Assembly (NCBI RefSeq): GCF_001514125.1
Contig: NZ_KQ948559.1
Coordinates: forward strand, 108,542 to 172,541
Length of the DNA: 64,000 bases
Direction: 5' to 3'
From: Streptomyces longwoodensis
Lineage (GTDB): Bacteria; Actinomycetota; Actinomycetes; Streptomycetales; Streptomycetaceae
Shown: positions 1 through 8,562 of the stretch, piece by piece
How the letters are laid out: each line of letters begins with the position of its first letter
Numbering within the stretch: position 1 is the first letter of the stretch
Program-made: the position numbers and the translations under genes
The notes under the pieces: model-generated
Databases searched by the model: none
Told to the model about the DNA's origin: nothing
Seen by the model: the letters and a program-made list of their open reading frames with translations, nothing else

Positions 1-145
1 CGACACCTTCGGCGGCGGCTACCAGGGCGGCGACGTCTCGGGGGCCGACTTCGATCCGGGTGACTTCGGCGATTTCGGCGGCGGGGGCGGCGGCGGGGAC
101 TTCGGAGGGGGCGGGGGCGGCGGCGACTTCGGCGGGGGCTTCTGA
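1..145 (+). CDS. C-terminal end of a glycine-rich protein (partial)
   Basis: The reading frame enters from outside the window and stops with TGA at 143-145. The visible 47 residues are mainly Gly, Asp and Phe, with repeated GGGGGGGDF-like units ending in GGGF. Such glycine-rich tails are common at the C-terminus of secreted or membrane-anchored actinobacterial proteins (for example TPM/DUF2207-type proteins), but no domain lies inside the window, so the family is not identified. A strong hairpin follows within 30 bases, supporting a real gene end here. Confidence 0.6.
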   Translation, partial: DTFGGGYQGGDVSGADFDPGDFGDFGGGGGGGDFGGGGGGGDFGGGF

Positions 146-171
146 CGCCGGCCCGGCGCTGGCGCGCGCGA

Positions 172-218
172 CGACGAGCGCCCGTCGACCCCGCGGTGCG
201 GGGGACGGGCGCTCGTCG
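172..218. terminator. Bidirectional hairpin terminator
   Basis: Arms of 15 bases (172-186 and 204-218) are perfect inverted repeats, and the pairing continues inward through CCC/GGG. It lies between the end of a plus-strand gene and the end of a minus-strand gene, so it can serve both. There is no clear T-tract, as is usual in Streptomyces. Confidence 0.75.
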
Positions 219-244
219 GTGCTGCGGGCGGTGCCGGGCCGGCG

Positions 245-853
245 TCAGGCGGCGCGGATCGCCGAGATGTCGAAGGTGAGCTTGATCTTGTCGGAGACCA
301 GCACGCCACCCGTCTCCAGCGCGGCGTTCCAGGTCAGGCCCCAGTCGGAGCGCAGGATCTCCGCCTTGCCCTCGAAGCCGACGCGCTCGTTGCCGAACGG
401 GTCCTTGGCGGCGCCGTTGAACTCCAGGTCGATGGTGAGCGGCTTGGTCACGCCGAGCAGGCTGAGCTCGCCGGTGATGCGGTAGTCGTCGCCGCCCAGG
501 GCCTCCGCGCCGGTGGAGCGGAAGGTCATCGTCGGGAACTCCTCGATCTTGAAGAAGTCCGCGCTCTTCAGGTGGCCGTCACGGTCGGCGGACCCGGTGT
601 CGATGCTGTCCATCCGCACGTCGAGGGTGGCGGTCGAGCGCGCGGGGTCGGTGCCGTCCAGGTGCAGCGCGCCGGTGAAGTCGGTGAACTTGCCCTTGAC
701 GTTGGTCACCATGGCGTGCCGGGCGACGAAACCGATCGTGGAATGCGCCGGGTCGATCGTGTAGTCACCGGTGAGGGCGGCCAGGTCCGGGTTCACGGCG
801 GTGGCCTCGGGGGTGGCGGTGGTGGTGTCGCTCTTGCGGCCGAAGATGCTCAT
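245..853 (-). CDS. YceI family protein
   Basis: A 202-residue protein starting MSIFGRK. The core from about residue 25 (GDYTIDPAHSTIGFVARHAM) to the end matches the YceI/lipocalin-like fold that binds isoprenoid-type lipids. No signal peptide is seen, so it is probably cytoplasmic, unlike E. coli YceI. The ATG at 853 is chosen because AAGGAG sits 6 bases upstream; an upstream extension in frame to 949 lacks a ribosome site and reads through the promoter. The gene is transcribed alone, with palindromes of MarR-operator type in its promoter region. Exact function is unknown. Confidence 0.88.
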   Translation of the reverse strand: MSIFGRKSDTTTATPEATAVNPDLAALTGDYTIDPAHSTIGFVARHAMVTNVKGKFTDFTGALHLDGTDPARSTATLDVRMDSIDTGSADRDGHLKSADFFKIEEFPTMTFRSTGAEALGGDDYRITGELSLLGVTKPLTIDLEFNGAAKDPFGNERVGFEGKAEILRSDWGLTWNAALETGGVLVSDKIKLTFDISAIRAA

Positions 854-884
854 GGGGTGCTCCTTGGGGACGGGAGGGTGTTCC

Positions 885-898
885 GTTGAATGTTCAAC
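885..898. promoter_or_regulatory. Palindrome in YceI leader (operator candidate)
   Basis: GTTGAATGTTCAAC is a perfect 6-2-6 inverted repeat lying between the predicted transcription start and the YceI start codon. A related but imperfect copy (GTTCAAGTTTCAAC, 931-944) overlaps the -35 region. The pairing of two TTGAA-type sites around one promoter suggests a MarR-type repressor; that is inference. Confidence 0.5.
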
Positions 899-914
899 GA
901 CCTCAACGAGAACG

Positions 915-943
915 ACCCTAGACCTATTCCGTTCAAGTTTCAA
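915..943 (-). promoter_or_regulatory. Predicted promoter of the YceI gene
   Basis: On the minus strand TTGAAA (938-943) and TAGGGT (915-920) are separated by 17 bases, a good match to the HrdB-type consensus. The start site would be near 908, about 55 bases before the start codon. Confidence 0.55.
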
Positions 944-1239
944 CATCATTCGCAGCGTGTCGTCGGCGTGACGCCGGGTGCCCGTCGGACGGCCCCCGGA
1001 GGACCGGATAGGCTCGGGGGATCACTCCACTGGGCGCCGCCCGTTCCCCTCTCATTCTCCCGCGCGCGCGGCCCCCTGCCAGCGGGCGCTTTGTGCCACC
1101 CCTACAACCGGCACACCCCCTGAGCAGTCGGAAAGCCTGCATCCCGGCCGAGTTCTGTCCGGTGGTACCAGGAAAACGCTCCGGAGACTGTACGGAGTCG
1201 ACGGCTCGCTTTCCCCGGTGGGCTTCGTAAGGTCACTAC

Positions 1240-2835
1240 ATGACCGTTTTGGAAGAGACGACGGGTGAGCCGACCGGTGAGCCGACCGACGCGCGCGGGC
1301 GCGTGGCGGAGCTGCACGAGATCCGTGCGCAAGCACTCGCCGGACCGAGCGAGCGGGCGACCCAGGCGCAGCACGCCAAGGGCAAGCTGACCGCCCGGGA
1401 GCGGATCGAGCTGCTGCTGGACCCCGGCTCCTTCCAGGAGGTCGAGCAGCTGCGCCGGCACCGGGCCACCGGCTTCGGCCTGGAGACCAAGAAGCCGTAC
1501 ACCGACGGTGTGATCACCGGCTGGGGCACGGTGGAGGGCCGCACGGTCTTCGTCTACGCCCACGACTTCCGCATCTTCGGCGGCGCGCTCGGCGAGGCCC
1601 ACGCCACGAAGATCCACAAGATCATGGACATGGCCATCGCGGCCGGTGCCCCGCTGGTCTCCCTCAACGACGGCGCCGGCGCCCGCATCCAGGAGGGCGT
1701 CTCCGCCCTCGCCGGGTACGGCGGCATCTTCCAGCGCAACACCAAGGCCTCCGGCGTCATCCCGCAGATCTCGGTGATGCTCGGCCCGTGCGCGGGCGGC
1801 GCCGCCTACAGCCCGGCGCTGACCGACTTCGTGTTCATGGTCCGCGAGACCTCGCAGATGTTCATCACCGGCCCCGACGTGGTCAAGGCGGTCACCGGCG
1901 AGGAGATCACCCAGAACGGCCTGGGCGGCGCCGACGTGCACGCCGAGACCTCGGGGGTGTGCCACTTCGCCTACGACGACGAGGAGACCTGCATCGCCGA
2001 GGTGCGCTACCTCCTGTCGCTGCTCCCGCAGAACAACCGCGAGAACCCGCCGCGGGTGGAGTGCACCGACCCGGTCGACCGCCGCTCCGACGCCCTGCTC
2101 GACCTGGTCCCGGCCGACGGCAACCGGCCGTACGACATGACCAAGGTCATCGAGGAGATCGTCGACGACGGCGAGTACCTGGAGGTCCACGAGCGCTGGG
2201 CGCGGAACATCATCTGCGCGCTGGCCCGCCTGGACGGCCAGGTCGTCGGCATCATCGCCAACCAGCCGCAGACCCTCGCCGGTGTCCTCGACATCGAGGC
2301 CAGCGAGAAGGCCGCGCGCTTCGTGCAGATGTGCGACGCCTTCAACATCCCGATCATCACCCTTTTGGACGTCCCCGGCTTCCTGCCCGGCGTCGACCAG
2401 GAGCACGGTGGGATCATCCGGCACGGCGCCAAGCTCCTCTACGCCTACTGCAACGCGACCGTGCCGAGGATCTCGCTGATCCTGCGCAAGGCGTACGGAG
2501 GTGCCTACATCGTCATGGACAGCCAGTCCATCGGGGCGGACCTCACGTACGCCTGGCCGACGAACGAGATCGCCGTGATGGGCGCCGAGGGCGCCGCCAA
2601 CGTCATCTTCCGCCGGCAGATCGCCGACGCGGAGGACCCCGAGGCGATGCGGGCGCGGATGGTCAAGGAGTACAAGTCCGAGCTGATGCACCCGTACTAC
2701 GCGGCCGAGCGCGGCCTGGTCGACGACGTCATCGACCCCGCCGGGACCCGCGAGGTCCTGGTGAAGTCCCTGGCGATGCTGCACACCAAGCACGCCGACC
2801 TGCCCTCCCGCAAGCACGGCAACCCCCCGCAGTAA
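1240..2835 (+). CDS. accB: Acetyl-CoA carboxylase carboxyltransferase beta subunit (AccB type)
   Basis: A 531-residue biotin-dependent carboxyltransferase with both crotonase-like halves, the usual length for actinobacterial acyl-CoA carboxylase beta subunits. It moves CO2 from carboxybiotin on a separate alpha subunit to acyl-CoA, giving malonyl-CoA for fatty acid and polyketide synthesis. The specificity position of this family (Asp422 in propionyl-CoA-specific PccB, Ile in AccB) is Ile424 here, within GGAYIVMDSQ, which argues for the AccB type that also accepts acetyl-CoA. The epsilon subunit follows 57 bases later. The alpha subunit is not in the window. The ATG has a weak AAGG upstream. 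Confidence 0.93.
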   Translation: MTVLEETTGEPTGEPTDARGRVAELHEIRAQALAGPSERATQAQHAKGKLTARERIELLLDPGSFQEVEQLRRHRATGFGLETKKPYTDGVITGWGTVEGRTVFVYAHDFRIFGGALGEAHATKIHKIMDMAIAAGAPLVSLNDGAGARIQEGVSALAGYGGIFQRNTKASGVIPQISVMLGPCAGGAAYSPALTDFVFMVRETSQMFITGPDVVKAVTGEEITQNGLGGADVHAETSGVCHFAYDDEETCIAEVRYLLSLLPQNNRENPPRVECTDPVDRRSDALLDLVPADGNRPYDMTKVIEEIVDDGEYLEVHERWARNIICALARLDGQVVGIIANQPQTLAGVLDIEASEKAARFVQMCDAFNIPIITLLDVPGFLPGVDQEHGGIIRHGAKLLYAYCNATVPRISLILRKAYGGAYIVMDSQSIGADLTYAWPTNEIAVMGAEGAANVIFRRQIADAEDPEAMRARMVKEYKSELMHPYYAAERGLVDDVIDPAGTREVLVKSLAMLHTKHADLPSRKHGNPPQ

Positions 2836-2892
2836 CCGGGCGGACCCGCCGCGGCAACCCCGCGGACCCCTCTCTCACGGAGACTGACACCC

Positions 2893-3084
2893 ATGAGCAC
2901 CCCTGACATCCGCGTCGAGAAGGGCCACGCCGAGCCCGAGGAGGTCGCCGCCATCACGGCCGTCCTCCTGGCCCGCGCCGCGGCCCGTCCCTCCGAGATC
3001 CCGGCCCACCGCGGCCGCGTCAAGGCCGGCTGGCGCCGCCTGGAGCGCGAGCCCGGCTTCCGCGCCCCGCACAGCTGGCGCTGA
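2893..3084 (+). CDS. accE: Acetyl-CoA carboxylase epsilon subunit
   Basis: A 63-residue polypeptide beginning MSTPDIRVEKGHAEPEEVAA and ending in basic WRRLER and AP-type residues, typical of the small epsilon subunits that follow beta subunits in Streptomyces. In this family the epsilon chain binds the beta core and raises holoenzyme activity. It is co-oriented with accB, 57 bases downstream and before a strong terminator, so an accB-accE operon is likely. A CGGAG ribosome site lies about 10 bases before the ATG. Confidence 0.88.
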   Translation: MSTPDIRVEKGHAEPEEVAAITAVLLARAAARPSEIPAHRGRVKAGWRRLEREPGFRAPHSWR

Positions 3085-3109
3085 GCCCCCTGCGGCACAC
3101 CGCAGAACG

Positions 3110-3151
3110 ACGGAAAGGGCCCCTCTCCACCGGGAGAGGGGCCCTTTCCGT
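3110..3151. terminator. Strong hairpin terminator between accE and cvnD
   Basis: A near-perfect inverted repeat of about 18 bases per arm with a short ACCG-type loop (core GGAAAGGGCCCCTCTCC). It sits between two convergent genes, so it probably ends both the accBE transcript and the minus-strand conservon. Confidence 0.88.
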
Positions 3152-3180
3152 CGTCCGTCGTCCTGCCGCGGCGCGCCGTC

Positions 3181-3771
3181 CTACCGCAGGCGCGCCATCA
3201 GCGCGTGCTCGACCAGCGTGATCAGCGTCGACTTGGCGTCCGCGCGGTGGCGGGCGTCCGTCGTGATGATCGGGGTGTCGGGGCCGATCTGGAGGGCCTC
3301 GCGCACCTCGTCGGGGTTGTAGGGCTGCTGTCCGTCGAAGCCGTTGAGGGCGATGACGAACGGCAGGCCGCTGTTCTCGAAGTAGTCCACCGCGGGGAAG
3401 CAGTCCGCGAGCCGGCGGGTGTCCACCAGGACCACCGCGCCGATGGCGCCGCGCACCAGGTCGTCCCACATGAACCAGAAGCGGTCCTGGCCGGGCGTGC
3501 CGAACAGGTACAGGATCAGGTCCTGGTCCAGGGTGATGCGGCCGAAGTCCATGGCGACCGTGGTGGTCGTCTTGTCCCCGGTGTGGGTGAGGTCGTCGAT
3601 GCCCGCCGAAGCAGACGTCATGACGGCTTCCGTGCGCAGCGGGTTGATCTCCGAGACGGCGCCGACGAACGTGGTCTTGCCCACGCCGAAGCCGCCCGCC
3701 ACCACGATCTTCGCGGATGTGGTGGAGCGACTACCGGAAATCGACCCGCCGCTAGAGCTTGCGAAGTCCAC
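3181..3771 (-). CDS. cvnD: Conservon GTP-binding protein CvnD (downstream conservon)
   Basis: A 196-residue small GTPase of the conservon type. Visible motifs are the P-loop GGFGVGKTTF (about residues 26-35), a switch region TTTTVAMDFG, the G3-like LFGTPGQDRF and the guanine-binding ALNGFDG in place of NKxD. Conservons are thought to act like membrane-linked G-protein relays in Streptomyces, with CvnD as the GTPase. The GTG start lies inside cvnC, overlapping it by 20 bases, so translation is coupled. From residue 20 on, the protein differs at only two positions from the second CvnD at 8563-9138. Confidence 0.93.
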   Translation of the reverse strand: MDFASSSGGSISGSRSTTSAKIVVAGGFGVGKTTFVGAVSEINPLRTEAVMTSASAGIDDLTHTGDKTTTTVAMDFGRITLDQDLILYLFGTPGQDRFWFMWDDLVRGAIGAVVLVDTRRLADCFPAVDYFENSGLPFVIALNGFDGQQPYNPDEVREALQIGPDTPIITTDARHRADAKSTLITLVEHALMARLR

Positions 3772-4324
3772 TGAGCACCCTTTCGAGCAGTGTCACGGCT
3801 GGCTGGCCGCCGGCGTTCTCGTCGCCGCCGGGCTGATGGATGGCGACCAGGCCCGCCTCCGCCAAGTCGGCGACGAGGATCCTGGCCACGCCGAGGGGGA
3901 TCGTGAGCAGGGCCGAGACCTCGGCCACCGACTTGATCTCACGGCACAGGTTGCAGATCCGCTGATGCTCGGGCAGCTGGCCCTGCATCTGGTGCGGAGC
4001 CGCGGTGGTGTGCACCAGCGCCTCGATGGCGAGCTGGTACCGCGGGCGGGTCCGGCCGCCGGTCATGGCGTACGGACGCACCAGGGGATTGCTGGCGCCC
4101 CCGGCGGGCGCCGGCTCAGGGGTACGGCGGTGCGGCTGCACGGGCTGGATGCGCGGTGCCTGCGGCTGGTCGTACGGGGACGGGCCGGGGCCCTGGGGCG
4201 CGTACGGCTGCCGGTGGCTCGGCGTGGAGGGGAAGTTGTACGGGTTCGCCGAGCCGTCGTTCGGGCCCTGGGCGGGACCGTACGACCAGTTGCCCGAAGA
4301 CGGACCGCCTGGGGGTGTTGCCAC
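3752..4324 (-). CDS. cvnC: Conservon DUF742 protein CvnC (downstream conservon)
   Basis: A 190-residue protein with a Pro/Gly/Tyr-rich N-terminal third and a C-terminal DUF742 winged-helix-like domain starting near PLVRPYAMTGGRTRPRYQLA and containing a CNLCREIKSVAEVSALL stretch. CvnC links the roadblock and GTPase parts of a conservon; its biochemical role is not established. GTG at 4324 is chosen because GGAGGAGG lies 7 bases upstream; the frame is open 10 codons further but without a ribosome site. It overlaps cvnD by 20 bases. Confidence 0.9.
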   Translation of the reverse strand: MATPPGGPSSGNWSYGPAQGPNDGSANPYNFPSTPSHRQPYAPQGPGPSPYDQPQAPRIQPVQPHRRTPEPAPAGGASNPLVRPYAMTGGRTRPRYQLAIEALVHTTAAPHQMQGQLPEHQRICNLCREIKSVAEVSALLTIPLGVARILVADLAEAGLVAIHQPGGDENAGGQPAVTLLERVLSGLRKL

Positions 4325-4420
4325 TGTCTTTCCTCCTCCGACTGTGCCTGGCACCCGTCGTGGGGTAGCCGCGTCCCGAAACCCTACGGCCTCGGGACGC
4401 CAAAACGCACCGTACGTCTG

Positions 4421-4843
4421 TCAGTTGAGCAGGCTGCCTTGGAGCTCCGCACGAAGGTCGGGCGTCAGGACCGTGCCGGCACGGTCCACCAGGAGGGCCA
4501 TCTCGTACCCGATGAGGCCGATGTCCGCCTCCGGGTGGGCCAGGACCGCGAGCGACGATCCGTCGGAGATGGACATGATGAAGAGGAATCCCCGCTCCAT
4601 CTCCACAACGGTCTGGTTCACGGCGCCGCCCTCGAAGATGCGGGACGCGCCTGCCGTGAGGGACGTCAGACCGGAGGCGACGGCCGCGAGCTGGTCGGCG
4701 CGGTCGCGGGGAAAGCCTTCGGACATCGCCAGAAGGAGTCCGTCGGCGGAGACCACCACCGTGTGGGACACCCCCGGGGTGTTGTCCACGAAGTTGGTGA
4801 TCAACCAGTTCAGGTTCTGTGCCGCCTGGCTCATCGGGCTCAC
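4421..4843 (-). CDS. cvnB: Conservon roadblock/LC7 protein CvnB (downstream conservon)
   Basis: A 140-residue roadblock/LC7-domain protein (core MSQAAQNLNWLITNFVDNT through LLVDRAGTVLTPDL). Roadblock proteins act as GTPase regulators or scaffolds, which fits the neighbouring Ras-like CvnD. The GTG at 4843 is preferred over the ATG at 4834, because CAGGAG lies 7 bases before the GTG and the GTG falls one base after the cvnA stop. The second conservon uses the matching position with TTG. The start is therefore rare-codon but supported twice. Confidence 0.9.
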   Translation of the reverse strand: MSPMSQAAQNLNWLITNFVDNTPGVSHTVVVSADGLLLAMSEGFPRDRADQLAAVASGLTSLTAGASRIFEGGAVNQTVVEMERGFLFIMSISDGSSLAVLAHPEADIGLIGYEMALLVDRAGTVLTPDLRAELQGSLLN

Positions 4844-4844
4844 A

Positions 4845-7800
4845 CTAACGCTCCTGGTTGTAGGTGCTGTCAGGACCGAAGCCCTGGCCGTTCGTTTCAC
4901 TGCCTGCGGTGCGGCCTCGCTGGACGCCGCGCCGCAGGTTGCTCAGCCTGCCCCGGACGTCCTCCGGGGCGCGGGAGACCTGTGGGCCTCCCTGGGGGGT
5001 GTTCTCGGCGGCGCCCTCGACCAGGTTGGCCTTGGGCACCCGCCGCGGCAGGCCGGAGGAGGTGACCCCGCCCGCCTTGGGCTTGCGCAGCTGCGCGGCC
5101 TGCTGCCAGCGCTCGTCGTTCGCCGAACGCCAGTCGTCGTTGCCGCTGTTGCCGTCGGGAACCGGAGCCGGCGTCTCCCGGTGCACGGGCCGCTGGGCGC
5201 CGTTCGTACCGTTCGCCGCGAAGCCTCCGCGGCGGGGAAGTCCGGCGTCGGTCAGCTCGTGGCCGGCGGGGGCAGCCGGTCCCGGACGGTCGAAGCCTAC
5301 GCGGTCCTGCTCGCCCGCGTCAGCGGCCTGCGCGGATTCCGCTTCCGGAGCGTACTGGTCCGGGTAGCCGTTCTGGTAGCCGGTCTGCTGCGGCCAGTCG
5401 TCCTGGTAGGACCGCTCGTCGTAGCCGTTCGCGCCGTCCTGGGTGTTCGCCGCCTGCGCGGCCTGCTCCTCCTGCGCCGGCTCCGCATAGCCCTGCTCGG
5501 GATAGCCGCCGTTCGCAGCGAAGGCGTCGCCGTGGGAGGAGAAGGTGTCGCCGCGGCCACCCGTGCCGTCGCCGGCGAACGGGTCGGAGAAGGACTCGTT
5601 CTGCGGCAGGCCGCCGTTGGGCGCGTAGTACTGCTCGTCGTACGACGTCTGCTGGTCGTAGCCGTGCTGCGGGGCGGGCGGTTCGGCGTAGCCGGTGGCG
5701 CCGCCCTCGTAGGAGGCGTTCTGCGGGGCGTCGTAGCCGTTCTGCGCATTCTCGTAGCCGCCGCGGGCACCGTCGTAGGGCGAGGCGTGGCCGTCGAAGC
5801 CGTCGTCGAAGCCGTCGCCGTACGCGGGCCGCTCCTGCTCCTGGCGGTCCGGCTCGCCGGGCGACGGGGACTCCAGGGCCGCGCGGCGCTCCTCGCGCAT
5901 CAGCGAGCGGCCCACCGGGTCCAGGTCGCGCAGGTCGTCGGGCACCTCGGTGTAGCGGCTGTCGTCGAAGCCGAGCTCGGCGGCCGTGCGCATCGGCTGG
6001 GCGAAGTTCTCGCCGCCGTAGTTCTGCTCCGGGATGATCTGCGAGACGGTGAACTCGTCGCGCTGGGTCGCCGGTTCGCCGCCGCCGCCGTGGGTGATCG
6101 CGTCCGGCAGCATGACCAGCGAGGTGGTGCCGGCCTGCTCGCCGGAGGGGCGCAGCTGGACGCGGATGCCGTGCCGGTCGGACAGCCGGCCGACCACGAA
6201 CAGGCCCATGCGCTGCGAGATCGCGGCGTCCACGGTCGGCGGGTTGGCCAGCTTGTGGTTGATGTCCGCGAAGTCCTCGGCGGTCAGGCCGATGCCCTTG
6301 TCGTGGATCTCGATCATGACGCGGCCGTCGGGCAGCCGGGTCGCGGTGACGCGGACCTTGGTCTGCGGCGAGGAGAACGTGGTGGCGTTCTCCAGCAGCT
6401 CGGCCAGCAGGTGCACGAGGTCGGTCACGGCACGGCCGTGGATCTCGGCCTCCGGGACACCGGACAGCTCGATGCGCTCGTACTGCTCCACCTCGGAGGA
6501 GGCGGCGCGCAGCACGTCGACCAGCGGGACCGGCTGGTCCCAGCGGCGGCCGGGCTCCTCGCCGGCGAGGACCAGCAGGTTCTCGCCGTTGCGGCGCATA
6601 CGGGTCGCGAGGTGGTCCAGCTTGAAGAGGTTCTCCAGCTGGTCCGGGTCGGCCTCGTTGTTCTCCAGGTCCGTGATCAGGGTCAGCTGGCCCTCGATCA
6701 GCGACTGGTTGCGGCGCGAGAGGTTGGTGAAGATCGCGTTGATGTTGCCCCGCAGCAGGGCCTGCTCGGCGGCCAGCCGGACGGCCTCGCGGTGGACCTG
6801 GTCGAAGGCGCGGGCGACTTCGCCGATCTCGTCCGTGGTGGTGATCGGGATGGGCGCGACCCGGGTGTCGACCCGGCCGGGGTCGGTGCGCGAGAGCTGG
6901 TCGACCAGCATCGGCAGGCGCTGCTCGGCGATGCCGAACGCGGCGTTGCGCAGCTGGCGCATGGACCGGGACATCTGCCGCGCGACCGCGCCGGCCAGGA
7001 TGAACGCCAGCAGCAGCGCGACCACGACGGCCGCACCGGTGATGATCGCGGAGGTCTTGGCGTCGGCGGCGATGTCCGAGGCCTCGGTCACCGCCTTGTC
7101 GGCCATGTCCGACTCGATCTGCCGGTAGGCCGTGTACTTGAGGGTGGTGACCGCCCACCAGTTCTCGGGCGTGATGCCCTGGGTGGCGAGCGCGGCACGC
7201 TCCGAGCTGTCGGTGCTGGTCAGCCCCGACATGCCGGCGACCATCAGGGCCGGGTCCGAGGGCGGCGGCACGTAGTCCGGGTCCTTGGACTTGGCCTCCT
7301 GGGCCTGGGCCGCGGCCTGCGTCTTCGTCTTGGCCTGCAGGTCGGCGAGCTTCTGCGCGTCCTGCTCGGTACCGCCGCCGATGTACTCCTCGACGGCGAT
7401 GCCCTCGAGGTAGGCGTACGAGGAGAGCGCCACCCGCTGCTTGGCGAGGTCGGCCTTGGTGGGGCCGGGGTTGACCAGCAGGTGCGTGCCGATCGCGCGG
7501 TCCAGGGAGAGCGCGGCCTTGGTCAGCGAGATCGCGTAGACGGTACGGCCGTAGGAGGTGATGTTGCCGGTGCCGAGACCGAGTTCGTTGGCGAACTCCA
7601 TCAGCGGGTGGGCGACCTGGACGTAGCCCTCCTCGGTCTGCACGCCCTTGAGGTTGGTGGTGTAGGCGGCGGTGCGCAGCGCCTGCAGCTTGGGCTCGAC
7701 CTCGCGGAAGAGCTTCAGGCGGCGCTCCAGGCCCGGCTTGGAGGGCATGTTCTGCGCGGCCACGTTGAAGGCGTCCGCCGCCTTGTCGGTGGCGTCGCGG

Positions 7801-8186
7801 GCGCCCTTCACGGTCGAGTCGTCCTTGCCGGCGCCCTTGAGCAGCGGGGCGGCGGTGGTGTCACGCTCGTTGTAGAGGGCATCGGCGTAGGTGAGGGAGG
7901 CCTGCACCAGGCGCGCGGTGTTCTCCGCGTCCTCCGCCTCCTGCCAGGTGTCGATCGAGTTCTTCACCTGGAAGCCGCCCATGACCAGGCCGACCACCAC
8001 GGGTATGAGCAGGATCGCGTTCAGCCGGGTGGGCACCCGCCAGTTGCGCGGGGACAGCCGGCCGCCGCTCGGTGCGGGCGCGGCCGACGGCTCCGAACCG
8101 GGCACGGGGGCGGGCGCCGCTCCGCGCGACGGCGGGGTGAAGTTGCCCCGGGCCGCGGGCTCGGGACTTTTCTTGCTTCGCCTCAC
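4845..8186 (-). CDS. cvnA: Conservon sensor-kinase-like membrane protein CvnA (downstream conservon)
   Basis: A 1113-residue protein. In order: Pro-rich N-terminus, first membrane segment (about 52-72), an extracytoplasmic nitrate/nitrite-sensing-like helical domain (about 75-375), second membrane segment (377-401), a HAMP-like linker, a helix containing KLDHLATRMRR, a GHKL ATPase domain with N-box LLELLENATTF (about 589-600) and G1 box HDKGIGL (about 625-632), then about 400 disordered residues rich in Gly, Tyr, Asn, Gln, and a conserved basic tail (about 1067-1088). CvnA is presumed to sense at the membrane and pass the signal to CvnB-D. The GTG start has AGAGGTTG eight bases upstream, the same arrangement as in the other cvnA. 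Confidence 0.92.
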   Translation of the reverse strand: MRRSKKSPEPAARGNFTPPSRGAAPAPVPGSEPSAAPAPSGGRLSPRNWRVPTRLNAILLIPVVVGLVMGGFQVKNSIDTWQEAEDAENTARLVQASLTYADALYNERDTTAAPLLKGAGKDDSTVKGARDATDKAADAFNVAAQNMPSKPGLERRLKLFREVEPKLQALRTAAYTTNLKGVQTEEGYVQVAHPLMEFANELGLGTGNITSYGRTVYAISLTKAALSLDRAIGTHLLVNPGPTKADLAKQRVALSSYAYLEGIAVEEYIGGGTEQDAQKLADLQAKTKTQAAAQAQEAKSKDPDYVPPPSDPALMVAGMSGLTSTDSSERAALATQGITPENWWAVTTLKYTAYRQIESDMADKAVTEASDIAADAKTSAIITGAAVVVALLLAFILAGAVARQMSRSMRQLRNAAFGIAEQRLPMLVDQLSRTDPGRVDTRVAPIPITTTDEIGEVARAFDQVHREAVRLAAEQALLRGNINAIFTNLSRRNQSLIEGQLTLITDLENNEADPDQLENLFKLDHLATRMRRNGENLLVLAGEEPGRRWDQPVPLVDVLRAASSEVEQYERIELSGVPEAEIHGRAVTDLVHLLAELLENATTFSSPQTKVRVTATRLPDGRVMIEIHDKGIGLTAEDFADINHKLANPPTVDAAISQRMGLFVVGRLSDRHGIRVQLRPSGEQAGTTSLVMLPDAITHGGGGEPATQRDEFTVSQIIPEQNYGGENFAQPMRTAAELGFDDSRYTEVPDDLRDLDPVGRSLMREERRAALESPSPGEPDRQEQERPAYGDGFDDGFDGHASPYDGARGGYENAQNGYDAPQNASYEGGATGYAEPPAPQHGYDQQTSYDEQYYAPNGGLPQNESFSDPFAGDGTGGRGDTFSSHGDAFAANGGYPEQGYAEPAQEEQAAQAANTQDGANGYDERSYQDDWPQQTGYQNGYPDQYAPEAESAQAADAGEQDRVGFDRPGPAAPAGHELTDAGLPRRGGFAANGTNGAQRPVHRETPAPVPDGNSGNDDWRSANDERWQQAAQLRKPKAGGVTSSGLPRRVPKANLVEGAAENTPQGGPQVSRAPEDVRGRLSNLRRGVQRGRTAGSETNGQGFGPDSTYNQER

Positions 8187-8383
8187 TCGACCAACAACCT
8201 CTCGGCGGTCGGCACCATCGTCGTGCCGCAGTCTCTCAGAGCCCGGTCAGCCATCGACCATGAGTACGTCATTGACTATTGGGCAGTTCAGGCATTCCAG
8301 CACGTCAACCAGTGCTGTTCCAAACACTCGGATGAGTCGATTCCGCGTGATGTAAGTCCCAGATAAAACGGTCATAAAGAGCG

Positions 8384-8405
8384 AGCCCCGCCAAAAGACG
8401 GGGCC
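8384..8405 (-). terminator. Second hairpin after the upstream conservon
   Basis: GCCCCG and CGGGGC (8385-8390, 8399-8404) form a short stem. On the minus strand it is followed by a T-rich run (CTCTTTATGACCGTTTTATC), closer to a classical intrinsic terminator than most in this window. Confidence 0.6.
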
Positions 8406-8483
8406 TTCGTGCGCGCAGCGAGACCAACCGACCGCACGGTGTGTCGGTGCCGGTCGATTCCTCTGCCGAAACGTTATGAACAC

Positions 8484-8519
8484 CGGAGCCGACCGTGTCA
8501 AACGCCACAGTCGGCTCCG
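8484..8519 (-). terminator. Hairpin terminator after the upstream cvnD
   Basis: Ten-base arms CGGAGCCGAC and GTCGGCTCCG, about 45 bases downstream of the cvnD stop on the minus strand. Together with the hairpin at 8384-8405 it separates the two conservons into distinct transcripts. Confidence 0.65.
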
Positions 8520-8562
8520 ATTTGTCTACGGCAACTGCCGTACGCGAGGGACGACTTGAGCG

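Larger units (their letters stand above)
854..1239. other. Divergent intergenic region, YceI / accB
   Basis: 386 bases between divergent genes. The left third holds the YceI promoter and palindromes. The right part has no convincing -35/-10 pair for accB. A small inverted repeat CTCCG/CGGAG lies about 50-70 bases before the accB start. No ORF with Streptomyces codon bias is present. Confidence 0.5.
8187..8562. other. Intergenic region between the two conservons
   Basis: 376 bases of lower GC than the flanks. It holds two minus-strand terminator hairpins (8484-8519 and 8384-8405) and then about 200 bases that must include the promoter of the downstream conservon. TTGACG and TAGTCA motifs occur here on the minus strand but at unsuitable spacing, so no promoter is called. 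Confidence 0.55.

Noticed and set aside
8300..8335. TTGACG and TAGTCA as a promoter for the downstream cvnA
   Set aside because: The spacing is about 24 bases, outside the usable range.
4005..8366. A 1453-codon plus-strand frame opposite cvnA
   Set aside because: It is a GC-skew shadow of the cvnA gene, with low-complexity Arg/Val/Gly composition and no domain.
8247..8501. Small minus-strand ORF between the conservons
   Set aside because: It reads through two terminator hairpins, lacks GC-rich third positions and has no ribosome site.
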